In this document: one piece after another, positions 36,385 through 44,847 of the stretch
Layout: every line of letters starts with the position of its first letter
How positions within the stretch are numbered: the stretch's first letter is position 1
DNA from: an uncultured Alteromonadaceae bacterium
GTDB lineage: Bacteria > Pseudomonadota > Gammaproteobacteria > Enterobacterales > Alteromonadaceae
Reading direction: 5' to 3'
Length of the DNA stretch: 64,000 bases
NCBI GenBank assembly: GCA_947501935.1
Contig: CANMXU010000013.1
Location: 1-64,000 of the forward strand
Notes under the pieces: model-generated
Database searches by the model: none
The model's input: the letters and a program-made list of their open reading frames with translations, nothing else
What the model was told of the DNA's origin: nothing
Position numbers and translations under genes: made by a program

Positions 36385-39258
36385 CTAAAACTTAACATTT
36401 ATACCTGCGTATATTTGACGACCTGTTAAGTCATATGCAATACCGTTAGAGTTAGTACCTACGTCATGATACTTTTGGTTTGCACCTATTAATTTTGGCT
36501 CCTCATCAAACATATTGTTAACACCAATATAAACATTACTGTCTTCTAGTATGTTATAGCTAACACGAAGGTCGTTGTAAATAATGGCATCAGCCGAGTT
36601 CAATTCAGCAGAATCAGCAGTATTATCATTTTTCAATACTGTTGATGCTCTATAACGTAACTGCCAATAAATATTAATATCATCAATGGTATATGAGGTA
36701 TTTAGATTAAAGGTAAACTCAGGGAATAATAATTCCCCTGTTAAATCACTCACATCACCTGACTCGATACCCGTGATTGAATAGTTATCAAGATAATTTA
36801 ACGACAATCCGCTATATAATTCACCACCACCAATACTGGTCTCATAAGAGGCTTCAAAATCGATACCGCTAGTTTCAATGGTATTTTCGTTATTAGTAGA
36901 AGAATTAACAGCTAGAGCTGCACCTGAATTGCCATCACGCTCAACCAAACCACCACACTCAGCATCAAAATCACTTGTGGCAGCACCGTAACAACGATCT
37001 AATATTATTGTTCGGTCGGTATTTGCAATCGCATCATCAATAGTAATGTCGTAATAATCGAGTGAAATTGACAAACCTTCTATTGATTCAGGAGTAAAAA
37101 TTGCACCTAAAGTTAAAGTTTCAGCCGTTTCTTCTTGAACTGTTTCAGAACCACGCAATAAACCAGATGTGTTTTGACTTTCAACTTGGGTTAAAGTAAA
37201 GGCTCCAGTATCGTCGATACGATCTTGAATTGCATCAATTGAACGACAGTTATCAGCCACATTGCCTGTATCTGCATTGGTAATACCATTACAAGGGTCT
37301 GTTACAACGGCCGCTGTAGCAGTACCGCCAGCAAATAAATCACTAACATTAGGGGCACGAACAGAGGTTGCTGCCGCACCACGGAAACGGAAAGTATCTG
37401 TTAAGGGCGCGTCAAAACCAACTCGCCAGTTAAAAGTGCTTCCTACTGATGAATAATCACCAGCACGTACGGCAACATCGAATGAGAGTTGCTCTAATAC
37501 TGGAATATGGAATTCAGCAAAAATATCCACTACATCAAATTCACCTTCAGTGGCTTTTATTGCCTGACCACGAGTAATACCCGCTTGGCGCAGCGGATCA
37601 GGGGTTTCATGACCGCTTTCTTTACGGTATTCAATACCCGTTGCAAAGCCCACTGGTTCAACGTCATTACTAATTTCAAAGCCAAGATCACCGGCTAATA
37701 CAGCGCTAAAAACAGTTTGTGCTATTGAACCTTCGATGTTGGTATCTACCGCAAGATAATCAAGCGCAGCATCAGAAAACCCTTGCACAGGGATTGCACT
37801 ACCATCGTTATAGTTTCCGACAGTCCATGGGTTAATCGGCGTACAGCCGGCAATGCGAGCTGTAGCATCAGCACATTGATAACCACCAAGACCATCTTCT
37901 TCTATAGTAAGCGCTTGACGTGCCCGCTCTAAGTTAATATCACCATGATTACTTTGTTTTTGATCTGTAACACCGTAAACAGCTGACAAGGTTAAATATA
38001 AGTCATTAGGAAGTTCATATTCATAGTCACCGGCAACACGGAAAGTTGAACGAGTATTTTCGGCGCCACGGTCACCAAATTCCCAACCACGACGGAAAGT
38101 TAGGTTAAAGTCATCAAGTAACAACGAATCTGCATCACCAAGTAAAGCGTCTCCGGCAGGTGTATTTGCAAACCAAGGATGTGTCGCTATGTCGATGCCT
38201 GTGGTGCCGCCCTTAGACACTTTGAAAATATCATTTCTGCTGTCTAATGGAATTGGTTCCATGCGAGTTCGTGAATCTACTCGGGCATAATTAACAGTGA
38301 AATTAGCTCTAGAAACATCGTTAATATCTAGTGTAAGACCACTAGCTACAGTAGTACGGTCAACCGGTGAGAACATAGAGCGATATTCATGGAAATTAAA
38401 TGCACTAGAAGTCGCTACGTCATCAGTACGAACGAAAGGTCGGCCATCACCATGGACATTGCCATTACCTGTTTGTAAGCGTGCATCAATAGCATGAGAT
38501 GAGCCAATAAATTGATAGCCATTATTAACATCTGAACCGTTTTGCTTAACAGCCGTTTTATGCACACGAGAAATATCACGGTCTCTTGCCATTAACCCGT
38601 CATCAGTTGATTTACCAAAAGCAAACCAAGCATTACCACCATCAAAGTTTTTACCGATAGTTAAATCAAAATCTTGTTTATTGCGGTCACCTTCACCACT
38701 TTGACCAACTTGAGCTTTAAGCTCAACACCATCAAAGTTTTTCTTTAAAATAATGTTAATAACACCCGCTAACGCGTCAGAACCATAAGCGGCTGACTGA
38801 CCACCTGTTAATACTTCAACGCGTGAAATAAGTGCTGTTGGAATTGTGTTTAAATCGACACCATAACCTGCGCCTACTGACATACCTGAAACATAACGTT
38901 TACCATCAACCAAAACAAGCGTTCTTGATGAGCCTAAGTTACGTAAAGCCACCGTGTTTAAGCCACCACTTTGAGGGCTTGAGTTAGAGTTTGAACCACT
39001 AACAGAGCTAGTGATAGCTGGTAATTTACTTAGTAAATCGCCAATATTCACAGCGCCAACACCAGCAATATCATCTGCATCCATAACTTTAATAGGTGAT
39101 GCTGATTCAAAATCGCCTTTTCTGATGTGTGAGCCTGTAATACTGATACGTTCAACTTCTTCCACGCCATCAGTTGCGGCTTCAAAAGCAAAAGAAGATG
39201 TTGCTGCAGTTGCAATACTTACAGCAAGTAATGATTTAATAAATGTTTTTGATTTCAA
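36385..39258 (-). CDS. TonB-dependent outer membrane receptor
   Basis: A 957-aa receptor. A signal peptide (about 1-24, ending SFAF) is followed by a plug domain of about 130 residues (SPIKVMDADDIAGVGAVNIG, GQSAAYGSDALAGVINIILKK) and a long beta-barrel ending in F (YAGINVKF). It brings sialic acid or sialo-oligosaccharides across the outer membrane using TonB energy; the ligand is inferred from the locus. It is transcribed alone: terminator downstream, NanR-like operator about 100 nt upstream. Confidence 0.92.
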   Translation of the reverse strand: MKSKTFIKSLLAVSIATAATSSFAFEAATDGVEEVERISITGSHIRKGDFESASPIKVMDADDIAGVGAVNIGDLLSKLPAITSSVSGSNSNSSPQSGGLNTVALRNLGSSRTLVLVDGKRYVSGMSVGAGYGVDLNTIPTALISRVEVLTGGQSAAYGSDALAGVINIILKKNFDGVELKAQVGQSGEGDRNKQDFDLTIGKNFDGGNAWFAFGKSTDDGLMARDRDISRVHKTAVKQNGSDVNNGYQFIGSSHAIDARLQTGNGNVHGDGRPFVRTDDVATSSAFNFHEYRSMFSPVDRTTVASGLTLDINDVSRANFTVNYARVDSRTRMEPIPLDSRNDIFKVSKGGTTGIDIATHPWFANTPAGDALLGDADSLLLDDFNLTFRRGWEFGDRGAENTRSTFRVAGDYEYELPNDLYLTLSAVYGVTDQKQSNHGDINLERARQALTIEEDGLGGYQCADATARIAGCTPINPWTVGNYNDGSAIPVQGFSDAALDYLAVDTNIEGSIAQTVFSAVLAGDLGFEISNDVEPVGFATGIEYRKESGHETPDPLRQAGITRGQAIKATEGEFDVVDIFAEFHIPVLEQLSFDVAVRAGDYSSVGSTFNWRVGFDAPLTDTFRFRGAAATSVRAPNVSDLFAGGTATAAVVTDPCNGITNADTGNVADNCRSIDAIQDRIDDTGAFTLTQVESQNTSGLLRGSETVQEETAETLTLGAIFTPESIEGLSISLDYYDITIDDAIANTDRTIILDRCYGAATSDFDAECGGLVERDGNSGAALAVNSSTNNENTIETSGIDFEASYETSIGGGELYSGLSLNYLDNYSITGIESGDVSDLTGELLFPEFTFNLNTSYTIDDINIYWQLRYRASTVLKNDNTADSAELNSADAIIYNDLRVSYNILEDSNVYIGVNNMFDEEPKLIGANQKYHDVGTNSNGIAYDLTGRQIYAGINVKF

Positions 39259-39353
39259 AATTATACCCCTTATTTTTTAATTATTTTAAAAGTGTTTATT
39301 CATGAACTGCCTTAAAAAAGCATCTAAGCAACATCACAACTGGCACACTATCA

Positions 39354-39373
39354 ACCTGTCATACCAACATACC
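39354..39373. promoter_or_regulatory. NanR-like operator upstream of the receptor gene
   Basis: On the - strand: GGTATG, TT, GGTATG, ACAGG. It has the same 2-nt and 3-nt spacing as the nagA site, with one change in each repeat. Confidence 0.6.
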
Positions 39374-39571
39374 ATTAAAATTATTTATATGTCAAAGTTA
39401 AAATGATTGTTTTAACAATTATATTTCTATATGCAATATAACAGCTTGATATGTCTATTTTTAAATGTAAATTACATACCTAGTTTCGATGAGGAGTAAG
39501 ATTTTGAGTACGTATTCCCCCCTTTTCATGATAGTTTTTTCGTTTGTTCGCTAGACAATTTAAGTTTTTCT

Positions 39572-40429
39572 TTAACCAACTATTTGCCTTTGTTTCCTGT
39601 ATAGCGAAGGCGTAGTTTTCATTATTTTTTGGAAGTGACGATAAAAATAACTTGTGTCTTGATAACCTAACGTGGCACTAATGCTTTTAATAGGCAATTG
39701 CCCTTGCACAAGTAATTGACAGGCTAGCTTTATTCTCAAACTTAATAAATAGCGCACTGGCGGCTCACCATATATTTTAAAAAACTCGGCGCGGAAGTGG
39801 CTAAGGGAAATATTTACCTTAGCAGCCATATTTTCAATATTTATAGATTGATGTGGCCGGGCTAAAAAACTGTCGATCAACTGACTAAAAGGTATTTTAA
39901 ATTTAGAGTTAGGGAATGCATTCGCCTTTTGGTAGTTAAGTTGCGTTAAAATTAGGTGTAATAGGGCTACTTGAATTTGCTCAACGTAATCGGCAGGTAG
40001 TAAGGTTTGGTTATAAGTAAGTGATCGTTCTATGTCAGCAATAACTAAACTATCAAGTGAATAAGACCTAGCGCCATTTGATAAGGGCATGAGTGGAGAT
40101 AGATGTGATATTGAAAAATCATCATCCTGCGAACTTAAAGAAAAATGCTGCACCGATGCTAACGACTTTTCACTTAACCCCTTTCCTGAAAAATGTGTAT
40201 TAGGGTAAATGAGCACGGCTTCCCCTTGCGTTAAACTAAATTGTGTTCCATCAGCTATTATTATTTCAATCTGGCCTTGGTGAATAACGAGCAAATCGAA
40301 AAATGGCCAAATTATTGGACCAATAACTTGCTGCTGAATAAACTCGCCATAATCACAACGTAGTAATTTCATTATAGATGCCACCATATGATTTATTGCT
40401 ATAGCGCTAAGCTTTTTAAATAAACTCAT
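39572..40429 (-). CDS. AraC-family transcriptional regulator
   Basis: A 285-aa regulator. The N-terminal half is a cupin-like sensor (LLVIHQGQIEIIIADGTQFSL then GEAVLIYPNTHFSG). The C-terminal 100 residues hold two helix-turn-helix units (ENMAAKVNISLSHFRAEFFK and LPIKSISATLGYQDTSYFYR). It is divergent from the fourth sulfatase gene with a NanR operator between them. It probably activates neighbouring sulfatase or receptor genes on sensing a glycan part. Confidence 0.88.
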   Translation of the reverse strand: MSLFKKLSAIAINHMVASIMKLLRCDYGEFIQQQVIGPIIWPFFDLLVIHQGQIEIIIADGTQFSLTQGEAVLIYPNTHFSGKGLSEKSLASVQHFSLSSQDDDFSISHLSPLMPLSNGARSYSLDSLVIADIERSLTYNQTLLPADYVEQIQVALLHLILTQLNYQKANAFPNSKFKIPFSQLIDSFLARPHQSINIENMAAKVNISLSHFRAEFFKIYGEPPVRYLLSLRIKLACQLLVQGQLPIKSISATLGYQDTSYFYRHFQKIMKTTPSLYRKQRQIVG

Positions 40430-40459
40430 GTAGCGTTATTGCAATTAAAAAAAACCAAT

Positions 40460-40476
40460 GGTATAACAGGTATACC
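40460..40476. promoter_or_regulatory. NanR-type operator between the AraC gene and the fourth sulfatase gene
   Basis: GGTATAACAGGTATACC, two exact GGTATA repeats 3 nt apart, 32 nt before the sulfatase start. It is identical in core to the site before the symporter operon. Confidence 0.75.
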
Positions 40477-40508
40477 TCACTGTAAATATATTAATAAGCC
40501 ATCAAAAA

Positions 40509-42062
40509 ATGAGAACTTTTTCTGAAATTTTCCAATTCTTTCAAAAGGTAAGTTGCGCTATAGCCTTATCAACCGTAGCCACTACAACAATGTATGTTCC
40601 GTTTACTCTGGCTAAAACAAGCAGCATCACAACGTCTATTCCTTCAAAAGCTAATGTCATTTTATTGATGTCTGACGATCAGGGCTGGGGAGATGTTGCC
40701 TACAATGGTAATAAAATAATCCATACACCTTCTTTAGATAATATGGTGAAAAATAGCATAAAATTAGATCGTTTTTATGCTGCAGCACCGGTTTGCTCTC
40801 CGACTAGGGGCAGTGTATTAACAGGTCGACACCCCTTTAGGTATGGTATTGAATGGGCTGGAATTGGTCATATGCCACAAAATGAATTAACCATTGCTGA
40901 AGTGCTTTCAAATAACGGTTATCACACCGGCCATTTTGGAAAATGGCATGTGGGTGAGTTAAGTAAAACGGTTAATCAAAGCTATTTTGAAGGTGATTTA
41001 GCCAATCCTGCACATTATTCTCCACCGTGGGAAAATGGCTTTGACGAAAGCTTTTCAACAGAATCTATGATGCCAACTTATAATCCTTATTATTACCAAG
41101 GCGGAGAGCATGGCACAAAAAATTATCGTCATTTACAAAACGAGCCTGCAGCTCTTGGACAAAAAACAGGTGGCTTTCGCTGGCGTGACCATTATTGGAC
41201 CGGACCAGGAAAAATGGAGGACGACTGGTTAGCCGGCGATGATTCAGAAATAGTGATGGACAGAGCAGTTAACTTCATCGATAGAAAAGTAGAAAATGAT
41301 CAACCTTTTCTAGCCGTTATTTGGTTTCATACTCCACATACTCCGCTAGTCGCGGGGAATGAAGACAGAGCACGTTATTCCGAGCACCCTATTCAAGCGC
41401 AACATTTCTACGGAGCTGTAACAGCAATGGATAGACAAATTGGTCGATTACGTGCGCACTTGAAAAAATTAAAAATAAGTGACAATACCATCGTGTGGTT
41501 TAAATCTGACAATGGGCCTTCTTATATTCATAATTTTAACTCATCAGGTCCTTTTTCCGGTAAAAAAGCAGAATTAAAAGAAGGTGGTATACGGGTACCT
41601 TCACTAATCGAATGGCCTAGTAAACTAACAGGCGGTAAAACTATTACTACACCTATGTCGACCATGGATGTCTATCCAACCATCTTAGCCGCATTAAATA
41701 TTGCCCCTCCAGAAAATCAACCTAAGTTAGACGGTGAAAATATTCTGCCGATATTAACTCTTAATAAAAATAAGCGAGAAAGCGCGATACCTTTTCAGTC
41801 ACCTGTGCGTGGTGTTAAGTACGATGCAGACAATAGCCGCTTACAATTTGCCCTTTCAGGTGAGAAATTCAAACTATTCAGTGGTGATAATGGTAAAACA
41901 TGGCAACTATTTGACATAGTAAACGATCAAAGAGAACAAACAGATATTGCCAATAAACATCCTAAGGTTGTCAAGCAAATGAAAGCTGAATTTTACACTT
42001 GGCAAAAAGAAACCAAGATAGATTCACTTGATGCTTATTTAAATGAGTCGAATGATGAGTGA
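40509..42062 (+). CDS. Type I sulfatase, secreted
   Basis: A 517-aa sulfatase. The N-terminal hydrophobic segment (about 16-35) is a signal. ILLMSDDQGWGDV, C96-S-P-T-R (Thr variant of the C-x-P/S-x-R core), FGKWHVGE and WFKSDNGPSY are present. Its last 20 nt overlap nanM, and both are under the NanR site at 40460, so this sulfatase is tied most directly to sialic acid. Confidence 0.92.
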   Translation: MRTFSEIFQFFQKVSCAIALSTVATTTMYVPFTLAKTSSITTSIPSKANVILLMSDDQGWGDVAYNGNKIIHTPSLDNMVKNSIKLDRFYAAAPVCSPTRGSVLTGRHPFRYGIEWAGIGHMPQNELTIAEVLSNNGYHTGHFGKWHVGELSKTVNQSYFEGDLANPAHYSPPWENGFDESFSTESMMPTYNPYYYQGGEHGTKNYRHLQNEPAALGQKTGGFRWRDHYWTGPGKMEDDWLAGDDSEIVMDRAVNFIDRKVENDQPFLAVIWFHTPHTPLVAGNEDRARYSEHPIQAQHFYGAVTAMDRQIGRLRAHLKKLKISDNTIVWFKSDNGPSYIHNFNSSGPFSGKKAELKEGGIRVPSLIEWPSKLTGGKTITTPMSTMDVYPTILAALNIAPPENQPKLDGENILPILTLNKNKRESAIPFQSPVRGVKYDADNSRLQFALSGEKFKLFSGDNGKTWQLFDIVNDQREQTDIANKHPKVVKQMKAEFYTWQKETKIDSLDAYLNESNDE

Positions 42063-43326
42063 AATAGTGAAAACACTTATCAATCTGACGAGAATAACTA
42101 AATTAATACCTCGGTTCCTCTGGGGGATCAACTTAGCTTTAATTACCTCAGTGAACGCCGCAAGCTTAACTTGGCAGGCCAATTTACCTAATTTACCTGC
42201 CCCTGCAGGAGAACACATTCAACATGGTGTTGCAGGAGCTTATTCAGGTACATTGACCATAACAACCGAAAATGGAGCTAAAGAAGAAGCACTTCTTGTT
42301 GCCGGTGGTGCTAATTTTTCCAAAAAAAGTTTACTTAACGCAATACAGGAAGATGTTGCCGCCGAAAAGATTTATCACCAAGATATTTTTTTATTAACGC
42401 AAAGCTCTAATGACCAATGGCAACAATCTAAATTAAGCTTACCCTTAGGCGCAGCCTATGGTAAAAGCTTTACTACTGAACAAGGTATATTGCTCTTTGG
42501 CGGTGAAATAAAACAAGTTGACGGATCAGTTACTGCATCATCTAACATTGCTTTAATATCTTATCTGGAGGGTTCATTAAATTATCAGAAAATAGGTGAA
42601 ATGCCAGTCACTTTTACCAAAGGCGGCGGCGCTTATTCTCAGGGAAAAATATACATAATTGGCGGTATACAAAATGGTGTAGCATCTAACAATGTATATA
42701 GCTATGACGTTAGCAGTTCAACTTGGCAAAAAGAGCCTCCATTACTCGGTAAAAACCGCATTTCTCCAGTGGTAACTATTCATGACAATAAGAGTACTTC
42801 TACAAGCCAACTTTATGTTTTTTCAGGATTTAGCATAAACAACGACGAGAACATTGCCCTTAACGATGGTTTGTCACTAAACATTTCAGATAAACCTGCA
42901 AAATGGCAAGCAATAGCCCCCATTCAAACACTGCTTGATAAACAACTTTCTTTAATTGGCGCAGCAGCAATTGAAGTCAGCGCGCAGCAAACTTTATTTT
43001 TAGGCGGTTATAACAAATCAACATGGGATAATTGGTTATCGAAATATCAAAACGTTAAAGGCACAGAACAAGAAAAAGCTGAAAAGATCCGATTTTTTTC
43101 ACAAGCGCCATCTAGTTATAACTGGAATAAAGATGCTTTGTTGTTCGATAGTAGTAATCAAAGTTGGACGAATTTAGGTGAAACACCATTTTTGCCTAAT
43201 TGCGGTGCAGCGATTGAGCATTGGCAAAATAATATAGTACTAATTAATGGTGAAATAAAACCTGGAGTGCGCACAAACACTGTAAAAGTGGCCCATTTTA
43301 ATAATAAAAATAAAACAAGGAAGTAA
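42043..43326 (+). CDS. nanM: N-acetylneuraminate epimerase (mutarotase), NanM-like
   Basis: A periplasmic kelch beta-propeller of up to 427 aa. A signal-type segment (about residues 20-40, ending VNAAS) is followed by kelch repeats (VAGGANF, LLFGGEIK, IYIIGGIQNG, YVFSGF, LFLGGY). The C-terminal motif INGEIKPGVRT matches the catalytic-region motif of E. coli NanM. It speeds anomer change of released sialic acid. The start is uncertain: ATGs at 42043, 42052 and 42055 lie inside the end of the sulfatase gene. The locus thus has two mutarotase domains, this one and that on the symporter. Confidence 0.88.
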   Translation: MSRMMSEIVKTLINLTRITKLIPRFLWGINLALITSVNAASLTWQANLPNLPAPAGEHIQHGVAGAYSGTLTITTENGAKEEALLVAGGANFSKKSLLNAIQEDVAAEKIYHQDIFLLTQSSNDQWQQSKLSLPLGAAYGKSFTTEQGILLFGGEIKQVDGSVTASSNIALISYLEGSLNYQKIGEMPVTFTKGGGAYSQGKIYIIGGIQNGVASNNVYSYDVSSSTWQKEPPLLGKNRISPVVTIHDNKSTSTSQLYVFSGFSINNDENIALNDGLSLNISDKPAKWQAIAPIQTLLDKQLSLIGAAAIEVSAQQTLFLGGYNKSTWDNWLSKYQNVKGTEQEKAEKIRFFSQAPSSYNWNKDALLFDSSNQSWTNLGETPFLPNCGAAIEHWQNNIVLINGEIKPGVRTNTVKVAHFNNKNKTRK

Positions 43327-43328
43327 CA

Positions 43329-44291
43329 ATGAATTATATCGTAGGCGCATACGCGACAGCCCCATCAACTTTTGCTTGGGATGAAAATTTAGAGAGCGAA
43401 TATTATGAGCAATTAAAATCAATAGATAATATTCAAGGAATTGAACACCCTTTTGTTGGCAAACTACACCCTTTTGATGATGACTGGTTCCTAGACAATA
43501 TAGATACAAGTTGGCAATTTATATTTACTTCAATACCTGGCGTTATGGCAAATTTAGCCCAGAACCCACATTTCGGTATTGCCTCAACAAATGAGGATGG
43601 CAGACAAGCCGCTATTGAGTTTTACCAACAAGCGCGATTAGCCATTTTAAAACTTAACAAACATCTAGGTAAACAAGCGGTAAGTCATATTAAAATTCAT
43701 ACGGCTCCAAGAATATCGGCTAAAACTTCTTCCTCAAAACAAGCCCTACAAGCTTCATTAGAAACTCTGCAGTCTTGGGACTGGTATGGCGCAAAATTGG
43801 TCATTGAGCATTGCGATGCTTTTATACCTGAACAACCACCAGAAAAGGGCTTTCTAAGTTTAGTGGATGAAATAGCCACAATAACCACAGTTAACAAAAG
43901 ACTTAATTGTGACATAGGTGTTAGCCTTAACTGGGGGCGTTCGGCAATTGAAACTCGATCAGTCCAAGGGCCTATTGAACACATAAAAATGGCTTATCAA
44001 AGCAAGCTGTTAAATGGTATTATTTTCTCAGGTGCAACAGGTAAAGATACCCCTTATGGACAATGGAAAGACAGTCATATGCCCCCAGAAAAAGCATTTA
44101 ATATTCCACACTATGCCAAAAGCTCTTTGCTTACTATTGAACAAATAGAGAAATCACTTCAACAATGCGACTGTGACTGTCTTGATTTTATTGGAGGAAA
44201 AATATCTTTAAGCCCTAACACAGCAACAGTTTCAGAACGAGTATCTTACATTCAAAGCTTACTCACTTTACTTGATAAAGCGATTAAATAA
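43329..44291 (+). CDS. TIM-barrel protein of unknown function (DUF4862-like)
   Basis: A 320-aa cytosolic protein starting 2 nt after nanM with a strong AAGGAAG site. Sequence blocks such as GIEHPFVGKLHPFDDDWFL, HTAPRISAKTSS, LVIEHCDAFIPEQPPEKGF, VSLNWGRSAIE and IFSGATGKDTPYG look like a sugar-isomerase-type TIM barrel with Glu, His and Asp at strand ends. I believe it belongs to the DUF4862 group, but no activity is known to me. Being last in a sulfatase-nanM operon under NanR, it probably acts on sialic acid, an altered sialic acid, or a breakdown product. Confidence 0.7.
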   Translation: MNYIVGAYATAPSTFAWDENLESEYYEQLKSIDNIQGIEHPFVGKLHPFDDDWFLDNIDTSWQFIFTSIPGVMANLAQNPHFGIASTNEDGRQAAIEFYQQARLAILKLNKHLGKQAVSHIKIHTAPRISAKTSSSKQALQASLETLQSWDWYGAKLVIEHCDAFIPEQPPEKGFLSLVDEIATITTVNKRLNCDIGVSLNWGRSAIETRSVQGPIEHIKMAYQSKLLNGIIFSGATGKDTPYGQWKDSHMPPEKAFNIPHYAKSSLLTIEQIEKSLQQCDCDCLDFIGGKISLSPNTATVSERVSYIQSLLTLLDKAIK

Positions 44292-44770
44292 CTCAAATTG
44301 TTTAAGTATATTCATTAGGATCTGTTGATCTTCACTGTTTGAATTTTATTCGAATTAAATACGTTTTGTGCCAGGTGCGAGGAATGTTGCATCATTGTTC
44401 TGTGCTTATTTCTCGCATCGACGTGCCGGGCGCATTTAAACGAATCCGATGGACAGCGTTTATAGTGAGTTCTCGCATTATAAAGTAAAAAACTACGAAA
44501 CAAATGATCTGCCTTGTATCAAAGGCTAATAAACTGCAGAAAAAAACAGCAAAGTTCAGCATAACCTGGTTAATTTCAATATTGCATTCTTTTAGTTAGG
44601 CTTCTAGCTAAAAGAATGCAATGAGCCTCACCTTTAAATACCTATCACAAAGAATCAGAAAATCCAGCAGGCCTAGCTACTTGATACTTGTTCTGCCCAT
44701 TTCTAGACAAACCTCTAATGAATCAGTGTCTAACTTTGCGTTGACATTGGTAATGCCCACCCTATATACT
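44292..44770. other. Intergenic region with long hairpin
   Basis: A 15-bp perfect stem (ATTGCATTCTTTTAG at 44581-44595 and its complement at 44608-44622) lies about 300 nt past the DUF4862-like gene, without a T tail. The part at 44315-44510 has an open - frame of 62 codons rich in His and Arg, with a TTGATC-type edge; it resembles repeat or IS-relic DNA more than a gene. No supported gene. Confidence 0.45.
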
Positions 44771-44794
44771 GGTATAACAGCTAACAGGTATACC
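44771..44794. promoter_or_regulatory. NanR-type operator with enlarged spacing upstream of the glcB operon
   Basis: Two exact GGTATA repeats (44771-44776 and 44787-44792) separated by 10 nt instead of 3. The spacer reads ACAGCTAACA, as if the usual ACA had been expanded by a 7-bp duplication. It lies about 55 nt before the malate synthase start. Confidence 0.65.
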
Positions 44795-44847
44795 GTCATT
44801 ACCTTGAGCTATTTTCCTATCATTTAAATTAATCAGAGTACTGTTTG

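Noticed and set aside
44315..44503. 62-codon - strand frame rich in His and Arg
   Set aside because: No ribosome site or domain; the sequence looks like a repeat or IS relic, so I did not call a gene.
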